From Phaeobacter gallaeciensis (lineage in GTDB: Bacteria > Pseudomonadota > Alphaproteobacteria > Rhodobacterales > Rhodobacteraceae), in the NCBI RefSeq assembly GCF_001678945.1, contig NZ_CP015124.1, positions 2,332,001 to 2,396,000 on the forward strand: DNA of 64,000 nt, in the 5' to 3' direction. Below the pieces are notes generated by a model, which was not told the origin of the DNA, did no database searches, and worked only from the letters and a program-made list of their open reading frames with translations. Within the stretch, counting starts at the first letter, position 1; each line of letters opens with the position of its first letter. Position numbers and translations under genes: made by a program. This document shows, in pieces, positions 56,563 to 64,000 of this stretch.

Positions 56563-58182
56563 ATGCTTGGCAAGATGATGCACAAACCGCTGACGATCAG
56601 CTCGTTGATCGAACACGCGGGCCGGTACCACGGCAACACCACCGTGACTTCGGTCGAAACCTCGGGCGAGGTCGTGCATTCCAACTGGGGTGAGATCGAG
56701 GCGAATGCCCGCAAACTGTCTGCCGCGCTGAAGCGTCTTGGCATCAAGGCAGGAGAGCGCTGCGGCACCATCGCCTGGAACAACCGCCGCCATCTGGAAA
56801 TCTATTTCGGTGTCTCCGGTGGCGGGATGATCTGTCACACGATCAACCCGCGCCTGAAGCCGGAACAGCTGATTTACATTATCAACCACGCAGAGGATCA
56901 GGTGCTGTTCATCGACGCCACCTTTGTGCCTGCGGCGGGCAAGCTGAAAGAGCACCTGAAAACGCTGAAACACATCGTGCTGATGGGTCCGCGGGATGAG
57001 GCGGCCGCCGAGGCCGTGCCAGGCATCCTGTTCTACGACGAACTGCTGGCCGCCGAAGGCGATGACAACAGTTGGCCCGACCTTGATGAAAACACGCCGT
57101 CGAGCCTGTGCTATACCTCAGGTACCACGGGCAACCCCAAGGGCGTGCAATATACCCACCGCACCACTGTGCTGCACTCGATGGGCGGCAACCAGCCGGA
57201 CGGGCTGGCGATCTCGGCGCGCGACACGGTGATGGCGGTGGTGCCGATGTTCCACGTCAACGCCTGGGGTGTTCCCTATATTGCGGCCGCCGTCGGAGCC
57301 AAGCTGGTTCTGCCGGGGCCGCATCTTGATGGGGAAAGCCTGGTCAAGTTGATCGATGGCGAGCGGGTCACCCTTGCGCTGGGCGTGCCGACCATCTGGA
57401 TGGGGCTGTTGCAGGCGCTGGAGAAGACCGGCAGCAAGGCCGAAAGCCTGAAGCGTACCGTTGTGGGCGGCTCGGCCCTGCCGACGGTTATGATCCCGAC
57501 CTTCCGCGACAAATACGGAGTGGAGTTGATCCACGCCTGGGGCATGACCGAAACCAGCCCGCTGGGTACGCTCAACAACCTTCTGCAGAAACACGACAAC
57601 CTGAGCGTCGAGGAAAAGGGCAAGATCCGCGAAGGGCAGGGGCGTCCGCCCTATGGTGTCGAACTGCGCATCGTGGACGAGGCGGGCAAACGCCTGCCCG
57701 AGGATGGCGAGACCCAGGGCGAGTTGCAGATCCGTGGTCACTGGATCATCGATACCTATTTTGGCCATGACACCAGCGCGCTGACCATGGATGGCTGGTT
57801 CGATACCGGCGATGTCGCCACCATCGATGCCGATGGCTATATGATCATCCGCGACCGGTCCAAGGACATCATCAAGTCGGGCGGTGAGTGGATTTCGACG
57901 GTGGAGCTGGAAGACATCGCCATGTCCCACCCCAAGGTCGCCCAGGCGGCTGCCATCGCGGCCCGGCACCCCAAGTGGGATGAACGTCCGGTGGTGATTG
58001 CGGTGCGTTCCGACGAAAGTCTGACCGAAGAAGAGCTGTTGGCGCATTACGAAGGCAAGGTTGCAAGCTGGCAGATTCCGGACCGCGTGGTCTTTACCGA
58101 TGATCTGCCGCTGGGCGGCACCGGCAAAGTGCTCAAGAACAAGCTGCGCGAATCATTCGGCGACATCCTTTTGGACGCTTGA
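56563..58182 (+). CDS. Acyl-CoA ligase, DmdB-like (3-methylthiopropionyl-CoA ligase type)
   Basis: A 539-residue AMP-forming ligase. The N-terminus (MMHKPLTISSLIEHAGRYHG) is of the DmdB type seen in Roseobacters; the P-loop-like motif is YTSGTTGNPKGV, followed by GWFDTGDVA and the lysine of LGGTGKVLKNKL. DmdB activates 3-methylthiopropionate in DMSP breakdown but family members also use medium-chain acids. ATG at 56563 follows GGAGG. 21 bp after the GMC gene; the two are likely co-transcribed. Confidence 0.88.
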   Translation: MLGKMMHKPLTISSLIEHAGRYHGNTTVTSVETSGEVVHSNWGEIEANARKLSAALKRLGIKAGERCGTIAWNNRRHLEIYFGVSGGGMICHTINPRLKPEQLIYIINHAEDQVLFIDATFVPAAGKLKEHLKTLKHIVLMGPRDEAAAEAVPGILFYDELLAAEGDDNSWPDLDENTPSSLCYTSGTTGNPKGVQYTHRTTVLHSMGGNQPDGLAISARDTVMAVVPMFHVNAWGVPYIAAAVGAKLVLPGPHLDGESLVKLIDGERVTLALGVPTIWMGLLQALEKTGSKAESLKRTVVGGSALPTVMIPTFRDKYGVELIHAWGMTETSPLGTLNNLLQKHDNLSVEEKGKIREGQGRPPYGVELRIVDEAGKRLPEDGETQGELQIRGHWIIDTYFGHDTSALTMDGWFDTGDVATIDADGYMIIRDRSKDIIKSGGEWISTVELEDIAMSHPKVAQAAAIAARHPKWDERPVVIAVRSDESLTEEELLAHYEGKVASWQIPDRVVFTDDLPLGGTGKVLKNKLRESFGDILLDA

Positions 58183-58414
58183 AACGCCCTTCTGATCCCG
58201 CCCTTTTTGTGGCGGGGTCAGACCCCCGCCACACCTTCGCCACAAAGCTGCCACATCGTTGACTTGAGGTCGTCTCGGTTCACCCCTGAAAACCACATTT
58301 ATGCCCTTAAATCATTTGTTTAGATGTCTTAATAGCAGCCAATTTTAGCTGTTAAGATCTGATTAACACACTGCCTGATACCCCGATTGTGGGTGAAAAA
58401 AAGTGGTGGTTGAA
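58183..58414. other. Gap before motB
   Basis: Contains a perfect hairpin TGTGGCGGGG/CCCCGCCACA (58208-58233) that has no T tract, an imperfect dyad CTTAATAGC/GCTGTTAAG (58328-58356) and the CtrA-type site listed separately. AT-rich from about 58290. Confidence 0.5.
58352..58367 (+). promoter_or_regulatory. CtrA-type binding site before motB
   Basis: TTAA (58352-58355), seven bases, TTAAC (58363-58367): an exact match to the TTAA-N7-TTAAC consensus of the alphaproteobacterial regulator CtrA, 48 bases before the motB ATG. CtrA controls flagellar genes in Rhodobacteraceae. Confidence 0.6.
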
Positions 58415-59251
58415 ATGAGCGCTCAAAGCAATGTAGCTCCGATAATTATCAAGAAGAAAAAGTCAGGTGGTGGCGATGGTCATCACGGCGGTGCATGGAA
58501 GGTGGCCTACGCCGACTTCGTGACCGCGATGATGGCATTCTTCCTTCTGATGTGGCTCCTGAATGCGACCACTGAAAAGCAGCGCAAAGGTCTGGCTGAC
58601 TATTTCTCGCCGTCCATTCCGCTCAGCCGGGTCTCCGGTGGCGGCAACGGCGCGTTCAGCGGGGACAGCATGTTCACCGAGGATGTCAAACCGCAAAGCG
58701 GCATTGGCGCGACGGACGAACACCCGACAAATGCGCGGCAGGCTCAAGGCGCGACCGGGCTGATGGATGCAAGCGAGCAGTCCGCCCAAGAGGAGGTTTT
58801 CCGGGTCGTCGAAGAGGAGCTGAAAGGGCTTGGCGGTGAAAGCATGGTCTCGACCGACCTGGCGCGCCATATCGTGACACGGGTCACCGACGAAGGTCTG
58901 ATCATCGAATTGTTCGAAACCGAAGACGCAGCACTGTTCGAAGATGGTACAGCAGAACCGACGCCCTTGTTCCGCGATCTGGTGCGCATGGTGGCCCGGG
59001 TCAGCGGTACGGTAGCCAACGGTATCGCCATTGGCGGGCACATCCGGTCCCAGCCTGTGGTGCTTGCCAAGAACCCGGTGTGGGAGTTGTCGCACGCCCG
59101 GGCTGATGCCGCCCGCCAGTTACTCGAATCGGGTGGTCTGAAATCTAGCCGAATCCATCGGATCACAGGCTATGCCGACCGTACTCTGGCCGTTGAAAAC
59201 CCCATGCGGGTTCGCAACAACCGCGTCGAAATCACCCTTTTGCGCAAGTAA
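58415..59251 (+). CDS. motB: Flagellar motor stator protein MotB
   Basis: A 278-residue protein anchoring the stator to peptidoglycan. The cytosolic start has the IIKKKKSGGG basic stretch, then WKVAYADFVTAMMAFFLLMW with the proton-channel aspartate (YADF), and a C-terminal OmpA domain (ALFEDGTAEPTPLFRDL, HARADAARQLLESGG). ATG at 58415; a GTG at 58403 is possible. motA is not adjacent. It opens a flagellar cluster. Confidence 0.92.
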   Translation: MSAQSNVAPIIIKKKKSGGGDGHHGGAWKVAYADFVTAMMAFFLLMWLLNATTEKQRKGLADYFSPSIPLSRVSGGGNGAFSGDSMFTEDVKPQSGIGATDEHPTNARQAQGATGLMDASEQSAQEEVFRVVEEELKGLGGESMVSTDLARHIVTRVTDEGLIIELFETEDAALFEDGTAEPTPLFRDLVRMVARVSGTVANGIAIGGHIRSQPVVLAKNPVWELSHARADAARQLLESGGLKSSRIHRITGYADRTLAVENPMRVRNNRVEITLLRK

Positions 59252-59272
59252 AACATGACAATTAACCACCAC

Positions 59273-59315
59273 CGGGCGGCGACAGATAGATTGGATTTTA
59301 TCTGTTAGCCGCCCG
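59273..59315 (+). other. Long hairpin between motB and flgE
   Basis: CGGGCGGC-GA-CAGATA / TATCTG-TTA-GCCGCCCG: 14 paired bases with a small internal bulge and a 10-base loop, 22 bases after motB. There is no clear T tract, so partial terminator or message-protecting structure. Confidence 0.55.
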
Positions 59316-59373
59316 TTAAGTGCTCGTGCGCTAGCTATTGCATCAAGAATTTGAAGCAGCAGAAAGGCGTGCT

Positions 59374-60678
59374 ATGACCATTTCTTCGTCGCTATATGCG
59401 GGTGTATCCGGGCTCGGCGCGAATGCCAGCCGACTGGCCTCCATCTCCGATAACATCGCGAACTCCTCTACCGCTGGCTACAAGCGCGTCCAGACGGATT
59501 TCCATTCGATCGTGGCGGGGTCCTCTGGCGGTGCCTATAGTGCGGGCGGTGTGCGGACCACCAATGTGCGTCTGATTGATCAACGCGGTCCCCTGGTGAC
59601 GACAGATAATCCGACAGACCTGGCAGTGCGCGACGGCGGTGGCTTCCTGCCTGTGACGACCCTTTCGGAAATTGCAGCAGGTAATGGCGCGCCGTCGATG
59701 CGGCTGACCACTGCGGGATCCTTCAGCATGAATTCCGATGGCTATCTCGCAACGGAATCGGGGCTGGCACTGCTTGGATGGCCGACAGATGCTGCCGGGA
59801 ACACCTTGGCCGGCGCTGTGGACTCGAGCGATGGTCTGGAGCCGATATATCTGAATAAGAACCAGCTGGTCGGCGAGCCGACAACCAAAATGCAGATTGG
59901 TGCCAACCTGCCTGCGACAGCGACGGAGGCTGGCGCAACCTCAGGGGTTGAATCCCTGTCGATCGAGTATTTCGACAACCTTGGATCCTCGGAAAATCTG
60001 GATATCGAGTTCACTCCGACGGTGCCCGCGACCGGTAAATCCAACCAATGGACGATGACCATCAAAGATACCGCCAGCGGCGGCGCGGTTGTGGGTGAAT
60101 ATACTCTGGAATTTGACGACAGTCGCACCGATGGCGGCAATCTGGCTTCGGTAACTGATGTGAGCGGTGGTGCGTATGATGCTGCGACCGGTAGTGTTAT
60201 CGTTACTGTCGATGGCGGCCCGATCGAAATCAATATCGGCCTGATCGGTGAAAATGATGGTTTCACCCAGGTTTCCGATACCTTTGCACCCGCGACCATC
60301 ACCAAGGATGGTGCGACTGCGGGCAACCTGCTTGGGGTTGATGTAGACACGTCGGGCTTTGTGCGGGCCAATTATAGCACTGGCGCAAGCCGCATCCTCT
60401 ACAAGATCCCGCTGGTCGATATGCCTAACCCCAATGGGATGGTGTCGCTGGACTATCAGACCTTCCTCCCGTCAGCAGATAGCGGTGCGTTCTTCCTGTG
60501 GAATGCGGGCGATGGACCCACCGGTGAAATTGCTGGCTTCACGCGTGAGGAATCTTCGACCGATGTGGCGGGTGAGCTGACCAACATGATCCAGACGCAG
60601 CGGGCCTATTCCTCGAACGCGAAGGTTATCCAGACCGTCGACGAGATGCTTCAGGAAACCACCAACATCAAGCGTTAA
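59374..60678 (+). CDS. flgE: Flagellar hook protein FlgE
   Basis: A 434-residue hook subunit. Both ends show the rod/hook axial signatures: ASRLASISDNIANSSTAGYK near the start and the C-terminal LTNMIQTQRAYSSNAKVIQT. The centre is the variable domain exposed on the hook. The frame is open to 59338, but ATG at 59374 gives the conserved SSSLYAGVSGL start. Hook assembles under FlgD, which is not in the window. Confidence 0.93.
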   Translation: MTISSSLYAGVSGLGANASRLASISDNIANSSTAGYKRVQTDFHSIVAGSSGGAYSAGGVRTTNVRLIDQRGPLVTTDNPTDLAVRDGGGFLPVTTLSEIAAGNGAPSMRLTTAGSFSMNSDGYLATESGLALLGWPTDAAGNTLAGAVDSSDGLEPIYLNKNQLVGEPTTKMQIGANLPATATEAGATSGVESLSIEYFDNLGSSENLDIEFTPTVPATGKSNQWTMTIKDTASGGAVVGEYTLEFDDSRTDGGNLASVTDVSGGAYDAATGSVIVTVDGGPIEINIGLIGENDGFTQVSDTFAPATITKDGATAGNLLGVDVDTSGFVRANYSTGASRILYKIPLVDMPNPNGMVSLDYQTFLPSADSGAFFLWNAGDGPTGEIAGFTREESSTDVAGELTNMIQTQRAYSSNAKVIQTVDEMLQETTNIKR

Positions 60679-60723
60679 CGCGCTGATGCGCAATGACCCC
60701 GGCTTAGAAAGAGCAGGCTGATC

Positions 60724-62169
60724 ATGTCTATCACAAGTGCAATTAACTCCGCGATGAGCGGATTGAATGCTGCGTCACGATCTTCACAGATCGTGTCCGA
60801 GAACCTCGCCAACGCGCTGACCCCGGGTTACACGCGGCGGACACTGGATCTGAATGCGAATGCCTACTCTCCGGGGGTGAGAATCGGTGCGGTCCAGCGC
60901 ATGGTCGATCCGGGGGTGGTCTCTGCGCGCCGCGATTCTGAGGCTGAATATGCCGTGGCTGAGGTCAACGCGACTTTTTACGCGCGGATGAGCAGCCTTG
61001 TCGGCAGCGTTGACGATGAATCTTCGATCGCATCGCAGATGGCCAACTTCGACGGCAGTCTGGTCGAGACGTTGTCTCGGCCCGACTCCACGCCGCGTTT
61101 GAACGATCTGGCGGTGAAGGCGGACCTTCTGGTCCGCTCGATCACCGACGCGGCTGACGGGCTCCGCGATATGCGGGTTCAGGCCGATACCTCGATCGGT
61201 ATTCAGGTCGACAAGGTGAATTCCACCCTGAAGGAGCTTGAAAAGCTGAATGCCCGCGTTGTCGTGGCCAAAGCTGCGGGGGCCGACACCACGACATTGC
61301 TTGACCAACGCAGCATGCTGGTTGATGAAATCAACGCGATCATCCCGGTCAATGTTATCAACCGGGATGGTGGCAGGATCGCGCTCTATTCCTCCGGTGG
61401 CACTGCGCTCTTGGAGGGTAAAGCTTCTGAGCTCAGCTTCTCTCCCAAAAGTGACATGCTGCCTCATATGACCCAGGACAACGGGCTGTTGTCAGGGCTT
61501 GAGGTGAATGGCAAACCGATCAGCACAAGCGCAAACGGCCCCATCCGAGGCGGCACACTGGTTGCTCAGTTCCAGGTCCGTGACGTGCTGGCCGTGAAGG
61601 CGCAGGACGATCTTGATGCCTATGCCCGCGATCTGATCGAACGGTTCCAGGATCCGGCACTCGATTCCACGATCGGCGCCACGGATGCGGGTATCTTCAC
61701 TGATGGTGGCAACTTCTTCGATAGCGCCGACACGGTTGGGATTTCCGGCCGACTGGAGCTGAATGATCTGGTTGCCATGGATGGTCAGGCGGAAACCTGG
61801 CGTTTCCGGGACGGGCTTTATGCAGCCACGCAGGGTGATCCCGGTGACGGCAGTCTGATCAATGGCTACGCAGAGGCCCTGAAGGAAAACCGTTCTCTGA
61901 GTTCGACAGGTCTTGGCAGTGTCAGTGGCGATGCCTCGACGCTGAGTTCCGTCTTGCTGTCCCGGTTTGCCCGCGACGATAACAGCGCGTCGAACACGCT
62001 GACCTTTGCGGCAGCCAGCTATACCGAAATGGCCCAGACCGAGGCGAGCTTTGGTGTCGATACCGATGCCGAGCTGCAGAACCTGATGCTGTATGAAAAA
62101 GCCTATGGCGCAAATGCCAAGGTGTTGTCCGTCGTGGATGGCCTGCTGGAAACTATTCTGGGGATCTGA
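60724..62169 (+). CDS. flgK: Flagellar hook-associated protein FlgK
   Basis: A 481-residue hook-filament junction protein. N-terminus ITSAINSAMSGLNAASRSSQIVSENLANALTPGY-type region (split here by identity to the rod family) and C-terminal YEKAYGANAKVLSVVDGLLE. Shorter than enterobacterial FlgK, as is common in Rhodobacteraceae. Follows flgE by 45 bp. Confidence 0.9.
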   Translation: MSITSAINSAMSGLNAASRSSQIVSENLANALTPGYTRRTLDLNANAYSPGVRIGAVQRMVDPGVVSARRDSEAEYAVAEVNATFYARMSSLVGSVDDESSIASQMANFDGSLVETLSRPDSTPRLNDLAVKADLLVRSITDAADGLRDMRVQADTSIGIQVDKVNSTLKELEKLNARVVVAKAAGADTTTLLDQRSMLVDEINAIIPVNVINRDGGRIALYSSGGTALLEGKASELSFSPKSDMLPHMTQDNGLLSGLEVNGKPISTSANGPIRGGTLVAQFQVRDVLAVKAQDDLDAYARDLIERFQDPALDSTIGATDAGIFTDGGNFFDSADTVGISGRLELNDLVAMDGQAETWRFRDGLYAATQGDPGDGSLINGYAEALKENRSLSSTGLGSVSGDASTLSSVLLSRFARDDNSASNTLTFAAASYTEMAQTEASFGVDTDAELQNLMLYEKAYGANAKVLSVVDGLLETILGI

Positions 62170-62172
62170 TCA

Positions 62173-63177
62173 ATGATTATTAAGTCCTATGGCGACATGG
62201 CGCAGCATATGTTCTTGCGTAACCGCAACGCCGAGCTGAAGCAGGATATCGAAAGGCTGGGGCAAGAGCTTGCCAGCGGGAAACTCTCCGATATTACCGC
62301 CAGACTGGGTGGTGATTTCACGTATCTTTCCGATATCGAAACCAACCTGACCCGCCTGGAAAGCCATGTGATTGCCACCAACGAGGCAAAGCTTTTTGCA
62401 ACGGGCATGCAGGGCAGCCTGGAACTGATTCAATCTTCGGCTCAGACCATGCGTGACAATTTGCTGGGCCTGACACCAACGCTCAAGCCTGACGATGCAG
62501 AGCGTTTCGGTGCGGAAGGACGGATCCAGCTAGATAATGCCATCAGCAAGCTGAATTCTTGGGCCGGTGGCCGCAGCCTGTTTGCCGGCACCGCCACCTC
62601 TACCTCGCCGCTGAATGATGCAGGTACGCTGATGACCGAACTGGTGTCCGAGGTTTCGGGGCTGACAAGCGCAACGGACATCGTGCAGGCGGTAAAGGAT
62701 TGGTTCGCCGATCCGATGGGGTTTGACGATGCCATGTATGTGGGCTCCACCAAGGATCTGTCACCGGTCGAGGTCGCCGATGGGGAAACCGTATCGCTTG
62801 CGCTGCGCGCCGATGATCCTGCTTTGAAGCACCCGCTGCAAAGCTTTGCCATCGCGGCTCTGGTCAACGAAAGCGCGCTGGGTTTGAGCGACACCACCAA
62901 GGTTGAGCTTGCCAAGATGACTGGGACGGAACTGCTCAACAGCACCGAACAGCTCATCGATAAACAGGCTAGCATCGGCTTTATCGAAGGGCAGTTGGAG
63001 CGCGTGAGTACACGCAACACCGCGACCGAAACCAGTCTGAGCATCGCCAAAAACAACCTGATCAACGCGGACCCCTATGAAACGCATACACGCCTAGAAG
63101 AAGCTCAGCTGCAGCTGGAAAGCCTCTACTCGGTGACCTCGCGTAGTTCCCAACTGTCGCTGCTGAGGTACATGTAA
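62173..63177 (+). CDS. flgL: Flagellar hook-associated protein FlgL
   Basis: A 334-residue junction protein related to flagellin. N-terminal coiled region (LRNRNAELKQDIERLGQEL, ASGK) and C-terminal AQLQLESLYSVTSRSSQLSL are the parts that pack in the filament core; the middle SLFAGTAT segment is typical of FlgL. Three bases after flgK; stop overlaps the flgI start (TAATG). Confidence 0.88.
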   Translation: MIIKSYGDMAQHMFLRNRNAELKQDIERLGQELASGKLSDITARLGGDFTYLSDIETNLTRLESHVIATNEAKLFATGMQGSLELIQSSAQTMRDNLLGLTPTLKPDDAERFGAEGRIQLDNAISKLNSWAGGRSLFAGTATSTSPLNDAGTLMTELVSEVSGLTSATDIVQAVKDWFADPMGFDDAMYVGSTKDLSPVEVADGETVSLALRADDPALKHPLQSFAIAALVNESALGLSDTTKVELAKMTGTELLNSTEQLIDKQASIGFIEGQLERVSTRNTATETSLSIAKNNLINADPYETHTRLEEAQLQLESLYSVTSRSSQLSLLRYM

Positions 63178-64000
63178 TGTTGAAATTTCTACGTCTCCTC
63201 ATCGCCTGTCTGCTTCTGCCTGCGATGGCTCAGGCCAGCGCGATCCGGCTGAAGGATCTGGTGGAGTTTGATGGCGTGCGCGGCAATGATCTGGTTGGTT
63301 ACGGCCTGGTTGTGGGGCTGGATGGCACCGGTGATGGTCTACGCAATTCGCCTTTCACCGAAGAAATCATGTCGAACATTCTGGAGCGCCTCGGCGTTAA
63401 CGTGACGGGCGAACAATTCCGTCCGAAGAACGTGGCCGCAGTGTTTGTGACAGCAACTCTGCCACCGTTTGCGCGGGTTGGCGGCAACGTCGATGTGACG
63501 GTTTCGGCCATTGGCGACTCCAAAAGCCTGATGGGCGGCACCCTGATCATGACGCCACTCAATGCGGCCGACGGTCAGATCTATGCCGTGGCTCAGGGGA
63601 CCATCCTGGCCGGTGGCACCGTCGCCGAGGGGGAGGCCGCCAGTGTGACGCAGGGCGTGCCGACCGCTGGTGTGATCCCGGCAGGTGGCCGGGTTGAGCG
63701 GGAGATCGATTTCGATCTGTCCTCTCTTTCGTCGATGCGTCTGGCGCTGCGTGAACCGGATTTCACCACCGCAGGCCGGATCGAACGGGCCATTAACGCT
63801 GAATTCGGCCGCAGCGTTGCCCTGATGCGGGACTCTGGCACGGTTGAGGTGGATATCCAGCGTACCCGTGCGCGATCCACGGCCCATGCGGTCGGCCGGA
63901 TCGAAAACATCCTTGTCGAGCCACAGCGCAAGGCGCGTGTTGTCATTGATCAGGCTTCCGGCACCATTGTAATGGGCAGCGACGTGCGGATTTCGCGGGT
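63177..64000 (+). CDS. flgI: Flagellar P-ring protein FlgI (3' end outside the window)
   Basis: The first 274 residues of a protein normally about 365 long. Signal peptide (MLKFLRLLIACLLLPAMAQA), then IRLKDLVEFDGVRGNDLVGYG and VVGLDGTGD, the start of mature FlgI, which forms the periplasmic ring around the rod. The reading frame is open to the edge. Coupled to flgL. Confidence 0.95.
   Translation, partial: MLKFLRLLIACLLLPAMAQASAIRLKDLVEFDGVRGNDLVGYGLVVGLDGTGDGLRNSPFTEEIMSNILERLGVNVTGEQFRPKNVAAVFVTATLPPFARVGGNVDVTVSAIGDSKSLMGGTLIMTPLNAADGQIYAVAQGTILAGGTVAEGEAASVTQGVPTAGVIPAGGRVEREIDFDLSSLSSMRLALREPDFTTAGRIERAINAEFGRSVALMRDSGTVEVDIQRTRARSTAHAVGRIENILVEPQRKARVVIDQASGTIVMGSDVRISR

Noticed and set aside
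58208-58233. Strong GC hairpin after the ligase gene as terminator
   Set aside because: The 10-bp stem is perfect but no T tract follows on either strand; listed only as a hairpin in the gap.
59252-59373. A second CtrA site before flgE
   Set aside because: Only a TTAAC half-site and a TTAAG are present, at the wrong spacing.

Overview
The window is chromosomal DNA of an alphaproteobacterium, very probably a marine Roseobacter-group member of the Rhodobacteraceae (Phaeobacter, Ruegeria or Leisingera-like). Evidence is gene content and order: a kinase/M23-peptidase/class III aminotransferase fusion, an NDUFAF5-like methyltransferase beside comF, a fused YlxR/L7Ae protein between nusA and infB, a DUF5928-type glycosyltransferase, an ectoine-hydrolase cluster, a DmdB-like acyl-CoA ligase, and a CtrA-type site before motB. 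I see no rRNA, tRNA, insertion sequence, integrase, prophage or CRISPR array. Nearly all the sequence is coding, with many ATGA, TGATG and TAATG overlaps.

Layout. 1-9.5 kb: the edge-truncated fusion gene, hemH, the NDUFAF5-like gene, comF-grxC-nitrilase-marR, ubiG, then pip with a short substrate-binding protein. 9.5-15 kb: rimP-nusA-ylxR/L7Ae-infB behind a possible leader attenuator. 15-24.4 kb: argJ-mutT, a parvulin, secA, a membrane-anchored protein paired with a PstS/OmpA fusion, and radC. 24.4-28.4 kb: dnaK-dnaJ (minus strand) with an RpoH-like promoter, and alkB.

28.4-38.8 kb is a cell-surface polysaccharide region: an ABC-2 exporter permease, cysQ, kdsB, galU, galE, two paralogous glycosyltransferases, a GT14-like enzyme with a DUF5928-type C-terminus, and a tandem sulfotransferase. 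KdsB activates Kdo, GalU and GalE supply UDP-sugars, and CysQ can clear the PAP made by sulfotransferases, so the set suggests a sulfated, Kdo-linked glycan. 38.8-43.6 kb (minus strand) holds rnd-kdsD-lptC-lptA-lptB-hpf-ptsN, the lipopolysaccharide transport and Kdo precursor locus; rpoN is absent from its common position between lptB and hpf.

43.8-50.8 kb looks like an ectoine catabolic locus: ectoine hydrolase, an ArgE-like M20 deacetylase and a GntR/FCD regulator on the minus strand, divergent from an Lrp/AsnC regulator, a semialdehyde dehydrogenase and a class III aminotransferase. The ArgE-like enzyme stands where the usual DoeB/EutE deacetylase would be. 51-58.2 kb carries a TRAP transporter (dctPQM), an isocitrate-lyase/PEP-mutase family enzyme, a GMC oxidoreductase and a DmdB-like ligase, probably a small-molecule uptake and oxidation route of unknown substrate. 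58.4-64 kb opens a flagellar cluster, motB-flgE-flgK-flgL-flgI, the last cut by the window edge.

Most genes are ordinary core genes. Less expected items are the trifunctional fusion, a candidate small RNA beside ubiG, the PstS/OmpA fusion pair, the ArgE-for-DoeB replacement with a 113-nt overlap, the sulfated-glycan cluster, and the orphan TRAP/lyase/GMC/ligase cluster.
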